A stretch of 64,000 nucleotides of DNA from Methylophilus sp. 13 (lineage in GTDB: Bacteria; Pseudomonadota; Gammaproteobacteria; Burkholderiales; Methylophilaceae): positions 186,001 through 250,000 of the forward strand of contig NZ_JADKYR010000004.1 of assembly GCF_015354335.1 (NCBI RefSeq). Reading direction: 5' to 3'. A model generated the notes under the pieces. It searched no databases and was not told the origin of the DNA. It was given only the letters and a program-made list of their open reading frames with translations. Within the stretch, counting starts at the first letter, position 1. Each line of letters opens with the position of its first letter. A program made the position numbers and the translations under genes. Of this stretch, positions 18,701 to 27,979 are shown piece after piece.

Positions 18701-18784
18701 CCAGCCTGCGAACAGCAGGCCGATCGCAAACACGCATACCAGTAGCCGCTGCTTGAGCGAGGTTTCAATAAGCCAGTTCAACAT
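15710..18784 (-). CDS. Heavy-metal efflux RND transporter (CzcA/CusA family)
   Basis: Trimeric proton-driven inner-membrane pump of the HME-RND family (1024 aa, family norm about 1040), with two blocks of transmembrane helices and large periplasmic loops. It carries the CzcA-like pore region RVNEMILGVRGDLALKIFG, not the Met-rich CusA version. The transmembrane-4 segment reads AIGMLVDSAVVVVEN. The metal is uncertain; the family covers Zn, Co, Cd, Ni and Cu/Ag. ATG at 18784 has GGGGGAG upstream and lies two bases after the adaptor gene. Last gene of a czcC-B-A type operon. Confidence 0.88.
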   Translation of the reverse strand: MLNWLIETSLKQRLLVCVFAIGLLFAGWTAYQTIAIDAFPDVSSTQVKIIIKSPGMTPEEVETRITAPIEVEMLGIPKQTSLRAVAKYALTDITIDFEDGTDIYWARQQVTERLNNAWPNLPAEISGGIAPMTTPLGEMFMFTIESDTLSLQEKRSLLDWVIRPRLRTVPGVADVNALGGLVRSFEIVPDNTKLQARGVALSELQQAISENNRNDGAGRLKDGEESLLVRAEGAFKTLDDVRHTVLKGHQGSPIRIADVAEVRIGELTRYGAVSRNGKGEAVEGLVLGLRGANARQVVEGVRAKLDEIAPTLPKGVTIHVFYDRGNLVEHAVHTVNKALMEAVVLVLILLVLFLGNLRAALTVACALPLAMLATFWLMQQYGMSANLMSLGGLAIAIGMLVDSAVVVVENIVEHLAHNQASPTTDKLGIILAAMREVSVPVSAGMIIIMTVFLPLLSLQGLEGKLFAPVALSIIFALGSSLLLSLTIIPVLASFLIRDQTSENPWLIRHLNHWYASALNTAMQHKRPVLLAAVVLLVLTAIVYPRIGKTFMPTMDEGDIIIGTEKLPSISLQQSIVTDNHLQQTLLQQVPELEGVYSRAGADELGLDPMGVNQTDNFLVLKPRDQWQVPDKATLIEKLRQVMHSIPGLDYNFTQPIEMRVNEMILGVRGDLALKIFGTDLNVLDQKAQQIIKVLESIPGNQDVYTPQNSGVQYLQIKIDRVAAGRLGLSVADINTLLQSQLEGKLLGIVLEGNRRTPILLRGSQIVRESAADFSQLMLALPQGDTVPLSSVAHVVREEGPVKIDRERGNRMVVVTANVKGRDLVSFVEEAKQKVAQQVALPEGYWLKWGGQFENQQRAAARLSIVIPIAVTLIALLLFMTFGSLPKALLILANIPFAMIGGVFALWLSGEYLSVPASVGFIALLGIAVLNGVVMVSHFQHLAEQGMAASLIAYEGAKRRLRPVLMTASITAFGLIPLLFATGPGAEIQRPLAIVVIGGLITATFLTLFVLPILYQHFFGREKRG

Positions 18785-18786
18785 GC

Positions 18787-19875
18787 TTATTCTCCCCCCA
18801 TGCCCAGCCAATAACCTTTTAAGGCGGCTACGCCATGCGTGGCGATACGCTCATTGCCGGATAAATCGGCTTTGATAATGAGCTGTTGGTCTTCTTCCAG
18901 CAGAATGTTGACGGGCATGACGGTCACGCCGTTGGCTTGTTGCACAAAAATCAGCGCCTGTTCGCCCTGGCGGGCCACCGCCGTTCTCGGGACGGCAAAA
19001 CTGTGTTGTGTCGTATGCTCAACCAGCGCCACATCTACGATTTGCCCGATAGACAGTTGCTCGGCGCCTTCGCTAATCACGGCACGGACTTGCGTGGTTT
19101 GGTTGTTTTTGTTGAGCTTGCGCAACACGGTTTCAACTTTGGCGCTCAGCCCCAACTTGGGCAATTTGACGGCTGTGCCAGGCGTCAGTGTGCTGGCCTG
19201 AGTCATCGGCAGCTGCATCATCAGCCATAACGGCTTGGGATTCATGATCGTGAAAATCGGCATGGCCATGTCCACGCGAGCGCCTACGGATTGTTGCTGA
19301 TCCATGATTTGGCCGCTGATAGGCGCAATAATGACCATGCCGTTTTGCATGCTGCGTTTTTGCGCCAGCTGATGGATTTGCGTTTCGCTCAGGCCAGACA
19401 GCTTGAGGGTTTGTTGCCGCTCATGCATGAGCGCCTGGCTGGTTTCATAGGCGCTTTGGGTTTCCTGCATCCGGCGCTGGGCAATAATGCCGTCCTTGAA
19501 CAATTCCTGGTCACGTTTGAGAGCTTGCTCATGCAGTCTGGCCTGGGTTTCTGCTTGCAGATAATTGCTTTGCAAGGCGATCAGGTCCGGGCTGCTGAGC
19601 TGGCCGATGACCTGGCCTTGTTTCACACTATCGCCGACACTGACATTCAGTTTGGTAATCAGGCCGGCTTGTGGCGCGGTGACCACGCGTGTTTGCGTGG
19701 GCGGCAAGACGACTTCTGCGGGATAGCTGGCAGAAAGACCGGTTTGCTGGGCTTTCAACGGCCCCCATTGCACCTGCATTTGCTGCAGTTGTGAGGCGGT
19801 CAGTGGCAAGCGTGTGGCCGCCAGCGTGTTCAAGGACAGGCAAGCCGCGAGCGTGAATAACAGTATTTTTTTCAT
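18787..19875 (-). CDS. RND efflux periplasmic adaptor subunit (CzcB/CusB-like)
   Basis: Membrane-fusion protein linking pump and outer-membrane channel (362 aa). Signal peptide at the N-terminus (LFTLAACLSLNTLAA). Barrel-sandwich hybrid halves (VTAPQAGLITKLNVSVGDSV and APISGQIMDQ) flank a coiled-coil hairpin from about 110 to 190. Beta-barrel and membrane-proximal domains follow. No His-rich or Met-rich N-terminal metal motif was seen. Start at 19875 overlaps the channel gene stop (ATGA), with AGGAG upstream. Confidence 0.88.
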   Translation of the reverse strand: MKKILLFTLAACLSLNTLAATRLPLTASQLQQMQVQWGPLKAQQTGLSASYPAEVVLPPTQTRVVTAPQAGLITKLNVSVGDSVKQGQVIGQLSSPDLIALQSNYLQAETQARLHEQALKRDQELFKDGIIAQRRMQETQSAYETSQALMHERQQTLKLSGLSETQIHQLAQKRSMQNGMVIIAPISGQIMDQQQSVGARVDMAMPIFTIMNPKPLWLMMQLPMTQASTLTPGTAVKLPKLGLSAKVETVLRKLNKNNQTTQVRAVISEGAEQLSIGQIVDVALVEHTTQHSFAVPRTAVARQGEQALIFVQQANGVTVMPVNILLEEDQQLIIKADLSGNERIATHGVAALKGYWLGMGGE

Positions 19876-21164
19876 GGGAGGACTCCTACGGCCTGATTGT
19901 ATTTGGCGATATTCCATTGCACTTGAAGTTGCTGGCTGCTCAAACTGCGTTCAGCTTCAAAAGCCAGCAGTTGCAGGCGTAATAATTGGTTGAGGTCAAG
20001 CTCGCCCAGCCGATAAGCTTTGCGTGCCAGCGCAAAATTTTCACTGGCGATGGCTTGTTGTTGCTCGATGACGGCGAGCTCCTGGCGGCTGACATGCAGG
20101 TTGTGCTCAGCCTCGTGCAGGCTGTTTTCGAGCTGGCGGCGCAGGGTTTCCAGTTGCATGCGGGCATCGCCTATATTTTGTTCTGCATTGGCAATCAGGG
20201 GCGCACGCTGCACTTCGCTTTGCAGCGGGATGTTGACGTAAAGCCCCATGCTGCTATTGAACTTGCTATCAAACCCTCCTTGCATAGTGCGCGTGTTCAC
20301 CGTGAGCGTCGGGTTTTGTCGCTGCTCTATCATGGTCAGGTCACGCTGCCCTTCTGCCAGCTTGACTTTTGCCTGGGCTGCCAGCCAAAACGGGGATTCT
20401 GTATAGCCTTCACGGCTGGAGAGGGATTCTTCGAGACGGGCTGGCATTTCATTCAGGCCGGTCAACTGCTGGTAGCGGAATTGCGCATGCATGAGTTCTG
20501 CCTGTGCCGTGATCCACAAGCGCTCAGCCTGCAAGGTTTCCTGGCTGGTTTGCATCACCTCGAGTCTGGCCACTTCTCCCGCCCGAAAGCGTTTTTGCAC
20601 ATCCTCGGCAATGCTGCGCAAGGTGTCGCGTCTGCTTTCTGCCAGACGCAACTCATTACGGCGCATGGCAATCTCCCAAACCGCATTGCGCAACAAGTCT
20701 GCCGCCAGCTGTTGCAGGCTGGCCTGGTCCTGTGACAGGCTGTTATCAGCCAAACTGGCCACCTGGCTACGCGCTTCGCGTTGCCCCGGTAGCCAGATCG
20801 GAATTTGCATTTGTGCTTGCCATTCGCGCTCATCGCGATCACTCAGCCAGGCATCGTTTTGATGAGAGAAACCCACGCTAGGTGCCAGGGGCAACCAGCT
20901 TTTTGCCATGATTTTGCGTGCGTTGACCATTTGCTGATGCGCGGCCAGCAAGGCTTGTTGCGGGTGAGTGGCCACCACCTGCTGCAAAACCTCGTGCAGT
21001 GACAGGCGTGCATTGAGCGCCACGGTATCTTCGTGCTCGGTAGGATGCTGGGCGACACTGGCGGGCAATTTCTCGGCCAGCGCTGGTTGCGCAAGCCAGA
21101 CGCCGCAGGCGGCAAGCCAGGCGATCAGCAGGGAGCGGTTGACTCCCCTAACTAAATGAAACAT
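19872..21164 (-). CDS. Outer-membrane efflux channel (CzcC/TolC-like)
   Basis: TolC-superfamily outer-membrane factor (430 aa) with a signal peptide (LAACGVWLAQPALA) and two long helical repeats rich in Gln, Ala and Leu. The second repeat carries the ARKAYRLGELDLNQLLRLQ motif typical of CzcC/CusC-like channels. No lipobox cysteine is seen at the cleavage site. First structural gene of the tripartite efflux set; CAGGAG precedes the ATG. Confidence 0.88.
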   Translation of the reverse strand: MFHLVRGVNRSLLIAWLAACGVWLAQPALAEKLPASVAQHPTEHEDTVALNARLSLHEVLQQVVATHPQQALLAAHQQMVNARKIMAKSWLPLAPSVGFSHQNDAWLSDRDEREWQAQMQIPIWLPGQREARSQVASLADNSLSQDQASLQQLAADLLRNAVWEIAMRRNELRLAESRRDTLRSIAEDVQKRFRAGEVARLEVMQTSQETLQAERLWITAQAELMHAQFRYQQLTGLNEMPARLEESLSSREGYTESPFWLAAQAKVKLAEGQRDLTMIEQRQNPTLTVNTRTMQGGFDSKFNSSMGLYVNIPLQSEVQRAPLIANAEQNIGDARMQLETLRRQLENSLHEAEHNLHVSRQELAVIEQQQAIASENFALARKAYRLGELDLNQLLRLQLLAFEAERSLSSQQLQVQWNIAKYNQAVGVLP

Positions 21165-21227
21165 AGAGACTCCTGAATAAAACAGGCAAACGGATGGCTA
21201 ATGCCAACCGGTGCTACGCGTATTTAT

Positions 21228-21665
21228 TCAGGCGTAAGGCGGTGCGCGTGGGGCGTGGCAGGCGAGAGTGAGATTGGACGGAGCGCGTTCCTGACGGTGT
21301 CGCTCAAAAGGTTTTTCAGATCGTTGCAGCGCGATTGCCAGCAACAGTAGTGCGGGCAAAATGGCGGCGGGCAGCCAAAAGCTGGCATAGGCATCTATCA
21401 GTGATGACAGCGGATTGCTTTCGCTGATGGCTTGGCCTAAGCCGATGATTTGACCGTGCGATTTGTTGGAGTGTACATGCCAGTGAAAAGGGTGCTTGGA
21501 AGCTTCGGCCTGAGTATGCAGGGCGGGGATATCCACCATGTGCATGTGCGGACCGTCATCCGCCGCGGTATCGCCAGCAGCATGGGCGTGCATGAGTGGC
21601 GCGACGGTTTGCAGCAAGGCAAACCATAACGTCAACAACAATACCCATGTGCGATAAGTGCTCAT
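21228..21665 (-). CDS. Small His-rich exported/membrane protein (DUF2946-like)
   Basis: A 145-aa protein with an N-terminal signal or anchor, then a His-rich segment (MHAHAA, PHMHMVD, HPFHWHVHSNKSHG), a hydrophobic helix near residues 90-112 and a Pro-rich tail ending APRAPPYA. Such short His-rich proteins commonly head heavy-metal efflux operons (CzcI or DUF2946 type) and may sense or buffer metal in the periplasm. It lies 63 bases upstream of the channel gene on the same strand. Family assignment rests on the tail and context. Confidence 0.6.
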   Translation of the reverse strand: MSTYRTWVLLLTLWFALLQTVAPLMHAHAAGDTAADDGPHMHMVDIPALHTQAEASKHPFHWHVHSNKSHGQIIGLGQAISESNPLSSLIDAYASFWLPAAILPALLLLAIALQRSEKPFERHRQERAPSNLTLACHAPRAPPYA

Positions 21666-21836
21666 CTTCTCAATCTAACAAAATTCAGTGAATGCCACAA
21701 TCGCAAAAAGCCGTAAAAAAAGCATTCAACTCTTCAAATGGGGCTGCCAGGTAGCTGGACATGGCCTGAATGCAATTTCTTTACCCGGGCTGAATCAGGT
21801 AAAATATTGGTTTTACATTTATCTGGATCAGGCGTC

Positions 21837-22781
21837 ATGGTACTGACCTTTCAACAAATTATTTTAAAGCTTCAGGAATACTGGGACAAACAAGGCTGCA
21901 CTTTGTTGCAACCTTACGATATGGAAGTGGGCGCTGGTACCAGCCACACCGCAACTTTTTTGCGCGCCCTGGGCCCTGAGCCCTGGAAAGCCGCCTATGT
22001 GCAGCCTAGCCGCCGCCCCAAAGATGGTCGCTATGGCGAAAACCCAAATCGTTTGCAGCATTACTACCAATTTCAGGTGGTACTGAAGCCCGCCCCTGCC
22101 AATATCCTGGAGCTCTACCTCGGCTCACTTGAGGCACTGGGGTTTAATCTGAAAGAAAACGATATCCGTTTTGTCGAAGATGACTGGGAAAACCCGACGC
22201 TGGGCGCCTGGGGTCTGGGCTGGGAAGTCTGGCTCAACGGCATGGAAGTGACGCAATTCACCTATTTTCAGCAAGTAGGCGGTATTAACTGCAAACCGAT
22301 CACCGGTGAAATTACTTACGGGCTGGAGCGTTTGGCCATGTACCTGCAAGGCGTTGAAAACGTCTATGACCTGGAATACTCACCTGGGGTGAAATACGGT
22401 GATGTGTTCCACCAGAATGAAGTGGAGCAATCGACCTATAACTTTGAGCATTCCGATGCTGATTTCCTGTTCACCGCTTTTAATGCGCATGAGAAGCAGG
22501 CCAAGCACCTGATGGAAGTCAAACTCGCCTTGCCTGCCTATGAACAGGTGCTCAAAGCCGCACATACTTTTAACCTGCTGGATGCCCGCGGTGCCATTTC
22601 CGTCACCGAGCGCGCGGCTTATATTGGCCGTATCCGCAACCTGGCGCGTGCCGTGGCCGCCAGCTATCTCGATAGTCGCGCCCGTCTGGGCTTCCCCATG
22701 GCGCCTAAAGCCTGGGCAGATGAAGTGATTGCCAAACTGGCCAGTGAACAAGCCGAACAAAACAAGAAAGCCGCCGCATGA
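21837..22781 (+). CDS. glyQ: Glycyl-tRNA synthetase alpha chain
   Basis: Catalytic subunit of the heterotetrameric bacterial glycyl-tRNA synthetase (314 aa). Diagnostic runs include [44 protein letters not shown] and [13 protein letters not shown] at 21837 gives the standard N-terminus; an in-frame ATG 33 codons earlier is not conserved. The stop overlaps glyS by four bases. Confidence 0.96.
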   Translation: MVLTFQQIILKLQEYWDKQGCTLLQPYDMEVGAGTSHTATFLRALGPEPWKAAYVQPSRRPKDGRYGENPNRLQHYYQFQVVLKPAPANILELYLGSLEALGFNLKENDIRFVEDDWENPTLGAWGLGWEVWLNGMEVTQFTYFQQVGGINCKPITGEITYGLERLAMYLQGVENVYDLEYSPGVKYGDVFHQNEVEQSTYNFEHSDADFLFTAFNAHEKQAKHLMEVKLALPAYEQVLKAAHTFNLLDARGAISVTERAAYIGRIRNLARAVAASYLDSRARLGFPMAPKAWADEVIAKLASEQAEQNKKAAA

Positions 22782-24901
22782 GTACCCGCAATCTGTTAGT
22801 TGAATTATTTGTAGAAGAGCTGCCGCCGAAAGCGCTTAGAAAACTGGGCGAATCCTTTGGCAAGGAAATCTTTGAGTATCTGCAAAAAGCAGATTTTTTA
22901 GTAGATGCAGATTCTATATTGACTGTTTATGCTTCTCCAAGAAGACTAGCTGCACATATCACAAATGTTTTAAGTATCTCTCCTGAGAAAATGCAAAAGG
23001 ATAAGCTGGTTCCAGCTTCTGTAGGTTTAGACAGTAATGGTAAGCCTACTCAAGCTTTGATTAAAAAGCTCATATCTACATGTGGATACACGCAGGATAC
23101 AGATTTCGAGCAAATACTGAGCGAACGCATCACAACAGAAAATGATGGCAAAAATGATGTGCTTTTTCACTCGCAGATTGCCGCAGGAAGTCCTTTGCAA
23201 AGTGCGCTTGATTCCGCAATACATGAATCATTGAGGCGTTTGCCTATCCCCAAAGTCATGACATACCAGATCAACGATGGCTGGGAAAGCGTCAATTTTG
23301 TGCGCCCAGCGCATGGGTTGGTGGCATTGCATGGCAGCGAAATCGTGCCTGTTTCCACCTTGGGGTTGACGGCAGGCAACACCACGCAAGGGCACCGCTT
23401 TGAAGCGAAAAATCCGGTGGTGACGCTCACGTCTGCCGACACCTATGCGCAACAACTGGCGGATGAAGGGGCGGTGATTGCGAGTTTTGATGCGCGCCGT
23501 GCAGAGATTGTGCAGCAATTGCAAGCCGCTGCTCAAAAGCAAGGCTTGACGCCGATTGACGATGACGACCTGCTGGATGAGGTCACTGCCCTGGTGGAGC
23601 GTCCGAATGTATTGCTGGGCCAGTTTGAAGAAGCGTTTTTGGCGGTGCCGCAAGAGTGCCTGATCCTGACCATGAAGGCCAACCAGAAATACTTCCCGCT
23701 GCTGGATGCCAATGGCAAGCTGACAAATAAATTTTTAATTGTGTCCAATATTAACCCGGCCGATCCAAGCAAGGTGATTGGCGGTAATGAGCGCGTGGTG
23801 CGTCCGCGTCTGGCCGATGCCAAGTTCTTCTTTGACCAGGACCGCAAAAAGACGCTGGAAAGCCGTCTGGCGGGCTTGGCGAGAGTGGTTTACCACAACA
23901 AGCTCGGCTCGCAAGGCGAGCGCAATGAGCGCGTGGTGGCGATTGCCACCGCCATTGCGCAACACATCGGCGGTGACGGCTTTGTCGCCAAAGTGGCACA
24001 AGCCGCGCGCTTGTCCAAGGCTGACCTGCTGACCGATATGGTCGGCGAGTTCCCTGAATTGCAAGGCATTATGGGCCGCTACTACGCCCAGCATGAAGGC
24101 TTGGCCGATGACGTGGCGTATGCGATAGAAGACCACTACCGCCCACGCTTTGCCGGTGATGAGTTACCACGCAGCCAGGTAGGTGTGGTGGTGGCCTTGG
24201 CCGATAAGCTGGAAACCCTGGTTGGGCTATTCAGCATTGGTGAGAAGCCCACTGGCGATAAAGACCCGTTTGCTTTGCGCCGTCAGGCCCTGGGCATTTT
24301 GCGTATGCTGATGGAAACCGATTTGCCGTTGGCCTTTGATCAGTTAATCGCACAAACGCTGAGCGTCTTTCATGGGGATGCCGAGGTGGCAGAAGCCATC
24401 CAGGCTTTCTGCTTTGATCGTCTGGCGGTAAACCTGCGTGACCAGGGTGCGACTGCGCAAGAGGTGGATGCGGTATTGTCCTTGTCACCTAACCAGTTGG
24501 CAGAAGTGCCGCGCCGGTTAAGTGCCGTGCAAGCATTTGCCAATTTGGCAGAAGCGCCTGCGCTGGCGGCTGCCAATAAGCGTGTGTCGAATATCCTTAA
24601 GAAAGTTGAAGGGGACGTTAAGGCCGAAGTGAACGACAGTTTGTTGCAAGAGGCGGCTGAAAAAGCCTTGTATCAGGCCCTGGCTGACACCAAGCCTAAA
24701 GCAGATCAGCTGTTTGAAGCAGGCGATTACACCGCTTCGTTACAGGCACTGGCCGTGCTTAAGGCTCCGGTGGATACCTTCTTTGATGAGGTCATGGTGA
24801 ATGCCGAGGACCCTGCTTTGAAAGCCAATCGTCTGGGACTGCTGGCGACCTTGCATCAGGCCATGAACCGTGTGGCTGATTTGTCCAAGTTGGCCAGCTA
24901 A
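22778..24901 (+). CDS. glyS: Glycyl-tRNA synthetase beta chain
   Basis: tRNA-binding subunit of glycyl-tRNA synthetase (707 aa, usual about 690). It opens with [23 protein letters not shown] and contains [16 protein letters not shown] and [19 protein letters not shown], all typical. The frame is intact. The DNA from about 22,890 to 23,230 is far more AT-rich than the rest of the gene (93 G/C in the 240 bases 22921-23160, against 35 in the 60 bases 23281-23340) and uses codons such as AGA and CTA that neighbours avoid. A replaced segment within an otherwise vertical gene is likely. Confidence 0.95.
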   Translation: MSTRNLLVELFVEELPPKALRKLGESFGKEIFEYLQKADFLVDADSILTVYASPRRLAAHITNVLSISPEKMQKDKLVPASVGLDSNGKPTQALIKKLISTCGYTQDTDFEQILSERITTENDGKNDVLFHSQIAAGSPLQSALDSAIHESLRRLPIPKVMTYQINDGWESVNFVRPAHGLVALHGSEIVPVSTLGLTAGNTTQGHRFEAKNPVVTLTSADTYAQQLADEGAVIASFDARRAEIVQQLQAAAQKQGLTPIDDDDLLDEVTALVERPNVLLGQFEEAFLAVPQECLILTMKANQKYFPLLDANGKLTNKFLIVSNINPADPSKVIGGNERVVRPRLADAKFFFDQDRKKTLESRLAGLARVVYHNKLGSQGERNERVVAIATAIAQHIGGDGFVAKVAQAARLSKADLLTDMVGEFPELQGIMGRYYAQHEGLADDVAYAIEDHYRPRFAGDELPRSQVGVVVALADKLETLVGLFSIGEKPTGDKDPFALRRQALGILRMLMETDLPLAFDQLIAQTLSVFHGDAEVAEAIQAFCFDRLAVNLRDQGATAQEVDAVLSLSPNQLAEVPRRLSAVQAFANLAEAPALAAANKRVSNILKKVEGDVKAEVNDSLLQEAAEKALYQALADTKPKADQLFEAGDYTASLQALAVLKAPVDTFFDEVMVNAEDPALKANRLGLLATLHQAMNRVADLSKLAS

Positions 24902-24922
24902 ACAGCCGTCAGGAGTGTAGCC

Positions 24923-25465
24923 ATGAAACTCGTCATTCTTGATCGTGACGGCGTGATTAACCGCGACAGCGCGACCTTTATCAAAAATCCTAACGAATGG
25001 ATTCCGATTCCGGGGAGCCTGGAGGCGATTGCGCTGCTCAACCAGCATGGCTACCGGGTGGCGGTGGCGACGAATCAGTCGGGCATCGCGCGCGGCTATT
25101 TTGATATGGCCACGCTCAATGCCATTCACGACAAAATGCACAAAGCCTTGGCGCAAGTTGGTGGCCGTATTGACGCCGTCTTTTATTGCCCACATGCGGC
25201 CGATGCACATTGTGACTGCCGCAAGCCCAAGACCGGCATGCTGGAAGAAATCAGCCGCCGTTTTAATGTTGAGCTGACCAAAGTGCCAGGCGTGGGCGAT
25301 GCCTTGCGAGATTTGCAGGCCTTCGCCAAAGCCGGTTGCCAGCCTTACCTGGTGCGCACCGGCAAGGGCGAGGAAACCTATAACTTGTCCGAGGTGCCTG
25401 CGAACACGATTGTGGTGGCTGATTTGGCCGCTGCGGTACAGCACATCATTGCTGGGGATAAGTAA
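24923..25465 (+). CDS. gmhB: D-glycero-beta-D-manno-heptose-1,7-bisphosphate 7-phosphatase
   Basis: HAD-superfamily phosphatase of the ADP-heptose pathway for the LPS inner core (180 aa). It has the nucleophile motif LDRDGVIN, VATNQSGIARGYF, and the zinc-binding loop CPHAADAHCDCRKPKTGM. The stop overlaps the plsC start (TAATG). In betaproteobacteria gmhB often sits between glyS and plsC, as here. Confidence 0.94.
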   Translation: MKLVILDRDGVINRDSATFIKNPNEWIPIPGSLEAIALLNQHGYRVAVATNQSGIARGYFDMATLNAIHDKMHKALAQVGGRIDAVFYCPHAADAHCDCRKPKTGMLEEISRRFNVELTKVPGVGDALRDLQAFAKAGCQPYLVRTGKGEETYNLSEVPANTIVVADLAAAVQHIIAGDK

Positions 25466-26178
25466 TGCAAACCGTGCTGCTGTATGTGCGGGCCTGGCTG
25501 TTTTATCTTGGCCTGTTTGTGCTGACCATTCCATTTTCATTGTTGGCAATCCTGCTGATTCCGCTGCCCGCGGTGACGCGGTCACGCTGGGTCAGTGGTT
25601 GGGCGCATGCGGTGATGTGGTGGCTGAAGGTCACCTGCAATCTGCGTTATGAAGTCAGTGGCCGCGAGCATATCCCGGCCACGCCCAGTATTATTCTGGC
25701 AAAACATCAATCTGCCTGGGAGACCATTGCCCTGCAAACCATTTTGCCGCCGCAAGTGTGGGTGCTCAAAAGAGAGTTGCTGATGATCCCGTTTTTTGGC
25801 TGGGGTTTGTGGGCGGTGGGCTCGATTCCGATTGACCGCAGCAGTGGCCGCGAAGCGCTGAAGAAATTAGTGAATCACGGCAAAGACCGGCTCAAGCGTG
25901 GCTTGTGGGTGGTGATTTTTCCGGAAGGCACACGCACCGCCCCCGGTGCCCGCGCCAAGTATCATATTGGTGGCGCCTGGTTGGCGAGTCATACGCAAAC
26001 CGCAGTGTTGCCGGTGGCGCACAATGCAGGCCGCTACTGGCGTAAAAACTCCATCCTTAAATATCCAGGCGTGATTCAGGTGGTGATCGGCCCAGTCATC
26101 GCCACCAACGGCCTCAAGCCGGATGCACTGAATCAGCAAGTCGAAACATGGATTGAAACGGAGATGCAGCAGTTGTGA
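25465..26178 (+). CDS. plsC: 1-acyl-sn-glycerol-3-phosphate acyltransferase
   Basis: Inner-membrane lysophosphatidic acid acyltransferase of phospholipid synthesis (237 aa). One N-terminal hydrophobic helix is followed by acyltransferase motifs: KHQSAWET (the HX4D box, here with Glu in the sixth position), GSIPIDRSSGREAL, and FPEGTRTAPG. The Glu variant also occurs in related proteobacterial enzymes. It overlaps gmhB upstream and the next gene downstream (GTGA). Confidence 0.92.
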   Translation: MQTVLLYVRAWLFYLGLFVLTIPFSLLAILLIPLPAVTRSRWVSGWAHAVMWWLKVTCNLRYEVSGREHIPATPSIILAKHQSAWETIALQTILPPQVWVLKRELLMIPFFGWGLWAVGSIPIDRSSGREALKKLVNHGKDRLKRGLWVVIFPEGTRTAPGARAKYHIGGAWLASHTQTAVLPVAHNAGRYWRKNSILKYPGVIQVVIGPVIATNGLKPDALNQQVETWIETEMQQL

Positions 26179-26888
26179 TCACGCAGCAGTTGCAACTGCC
26201 AAATGGGCAAACGATTGCTTACCAGCTGGATCTGCGGGCACGTAGAACCATAGGCCTTAAAATCACGGCCGAGGGCTTGGTGGTCCATGCGCCCAAGCGC
26301 ATTTCTGCCTCGCAATTGCAGCAAGTTTTGCAGGAAAAATCTAGCTGGATACAGCAAAAGCTGGCCCTGCGTGAGGCTAATCAGGTGGCCCCCATGCAAT
26401 GGCTGGATGGTGAGCCACTGTTGTTTATGGGCCAGGATATTGTGCTGACCCTGATTGCGCATCCCACCAGTAAGGCAGTCACGCTAGAGGGGGACAAGCT
26501 GCTGGTCCGTTCACCTTATATCAACAATCCCGATTGGGTCGCGCGCAAAGTGCTGCAATGGTATGCGCAGCAGGCTTTGCCTGATTTTAAACGCCGCGTG
26601 GCCTTAATTGCCGCCCAGATGGGCGAGCAGGTGAGCGGTGTCGGACTTTCCAATGCCAAGTCACGCTGGGGTAGTTGCAATAGTCGCAAGCAGATTCGCC
26701 TGAACTGGCGCTTGATCCAGGCGCCGCCACATATCATTCAATATGTGGTTTGCCATGAAATGGCGCATCTGAAAGAAATGAATCATTCAGCCAGGTTTTA
26801 TGCGGTGCAGGCCAGTTTGTTTCCGCAATACGAACATGCCGAGAAAGCGTTAAAGGCCCTATCTCCTATCTTGCATCGCATGGCTTGA
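26175..26888 (+). CDS. YgjP-like zinc metallohydrolase (DUF45/WLM type)
   Basis: A 237-aa protein of the YgjP/SprT-like group. The C-terminal half has SRWGSCNSRKQIRLNWRLI and the zinc signature CHEMAHLKEMNHSARF (HExxH with a third His). A peptidase or hydrolase role is expected from the motif; the physiological substrate is unknown. The GTG start overlaps the plsC stop (GTGA), showing translational coupling. Confidence 0.85.
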   Translation: MITQQLQLPNGQTIAYQLDLRARRTIGLKITAEGLVVHAPKRISASQLQQVLQEKSSWIQQKLALREANQVAPMQWLDGEPLLFMGQDIVLTLIAHPTSKAVTLEGDKLLVRSPYINNPDWVARKVLQWYAQQALPDFKRRVALIAAQMGEQVSGVGLSNAKSRWGSCNSRKQIRLNWRLIQAPPHIIQYVVCHEMAHLKEMNHSARFYAVQASLFPQYEHAEKALKALSPILHRMA

Positions 26889-26891
26889 TTT

Positions 26892-27800
26892 TTAATGCAC
26901 CTTGCCGGTGTTCGCCAGCCCAATACCACAAAAAATTGTCAGCATGCCTGCCAGTTGGTAGCCATGAAAGGGTTCGCTCAATAATGCGCTGGAGAGTAAG
27001 GAGCCAAAAATCGGCATGGCATGAATAAACACGCTGGCGCGCACCGAGCCGACCAATGTGACAGCCTTGGCATAAGCCAGGAAAGCAATCACCGAAGGAA
27101 AAATCCCAATATAAAGCAGTGACCAGACTGTTTGTACATGGTCTATCGTTGTCACGGCGGTCTGCTTCTCCCAAATATAGAGCGGTAACAATAAAATCAG
27201 CGCAATCAGAACCTGGCATAACATGAGTCCGGTGCGGTCAATAAACGCTGGAATCTGTTTCAGCCACAAGGTAAACAACGCCCAGCAGATCATGGCGACA
27301 AAAATAATCATATCGCCAGGAGCAAATGCCAGCGATCGCAGCACTTGTATATCGCCATGCGAGACGACCGTCAGGACGCCGATCAATGAAATCAGCAGCC
27401 CGAGCAATTGACGGGTCGATAAGCGTTGCTGATAAAACAACCCGCCAAAGATTGCGACTAGAAAGGGAATAAACGAATTCAGGATAATGCCGTTGGTTGC
27501 GCTGGTGCCATGCAAGCCCCAGTACACCAGCAGATTAAATGCAAGTACGCCCGTCATTGCGGTCCCTAGCACATGCCAGCGGTAATTTAGGTAGTGGACG
27601 CGGTCACGCAAAAACGGTTTGATCGCAAAAGGGAGCAAGCATAAAAACGCCAGGCCCCAGCGGATCAGGGATAAAGCAACGGGCGGCACCTCATGGCTGA
27701 CGGCGCGGCCTGCGATAAAGTTACCTGCCCAAAGCAGGGGCGGGAGAAGTAACAGCCCCAGTGTATACGGGGTAAGAGTGGCGTGCGATGTGTCTGTCAT
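26892..27800 (-). CDS. EamA/DMT-family membrane transporter
   Basis: Ten-helix drug/metabolite transporter (302 aa) with two EamA repeats: LLWAGNFIAGRAVSHEVPP and SLIRWGLAFLCLLPF at the start, and the second repeat near GDMIIFVAMICWALFTLWLKQI. Members export amino acids, metabolites or drugs; the substrate cannot be told. ATG at 27800 is preferred; a longer frame to 27872 exists but adds non-conserved sequence. It ends three bases from the convergent YgjP-like gene. Confidence 0.85.
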   Translation of the reverse strand: MTDTSHATLTPYTLGLLLLPPLLWAGNFIAGRAVSHEVPPVALSLIRWGLAFLCLLPFAIKPFLRDRVHYLNYRWHVLGTAMTGVLAFNLLVYWGLHGTSATNGIILNSFIPFLVAIFGGLFYQQRLSTRQLLGLLISLIGVLTVVSHGDIQVLRSLAFAPGDMIIFVAMICWALFTLWLKQIPAFIDRTGLMLCQVLIALILLLPLYIWEKQTAVTTIDHVQTVWSLLYIGIFPSVIAFLAYAKAVTLVGSVRASVFIHAMPIFGSLLSSALLSEPFHGYQLAGMLTIFCGIGLANTGKVH

Positions 27801-27929
27801 CTGGGGATTGCATACGATGATTACCTGTTTGCTGACATGGTATGCTGCCCCAGCCTCTCTGGCTAGGGGCAATGTTGGATGATTGTGTGCCTGAGTGACT
27901 AAAAGGGTCCGTGAGGCGAGTGATCAGGC

Positions 27930-27959
27930 CGCTGGCGGGTCAGGGGTTGATCGCCAGCG
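27930..27959. other. Inverted repeat between the DMT transporter and the efflux operon
   Basis: CGCTGGCG and CGCCAGCG form an eight-base-pair stem with a 14-base loop, about 20 bases past the 3' end of the outer-membrane channel gene. It lacks a U-run in that direction, so it is at best a weak terminator for the efflux operon. Confidence 0.4.
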
Positions 27960-27979
27960 TTTCCTTTGTGCTCCGAATG

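Noticed and set aside
25465-26178. PlsC with Glu in place of Asp in the HX4D box
   Set aside because: The HQSxWE variant is frequent in related proteobacterial enzymes, so not a defect.
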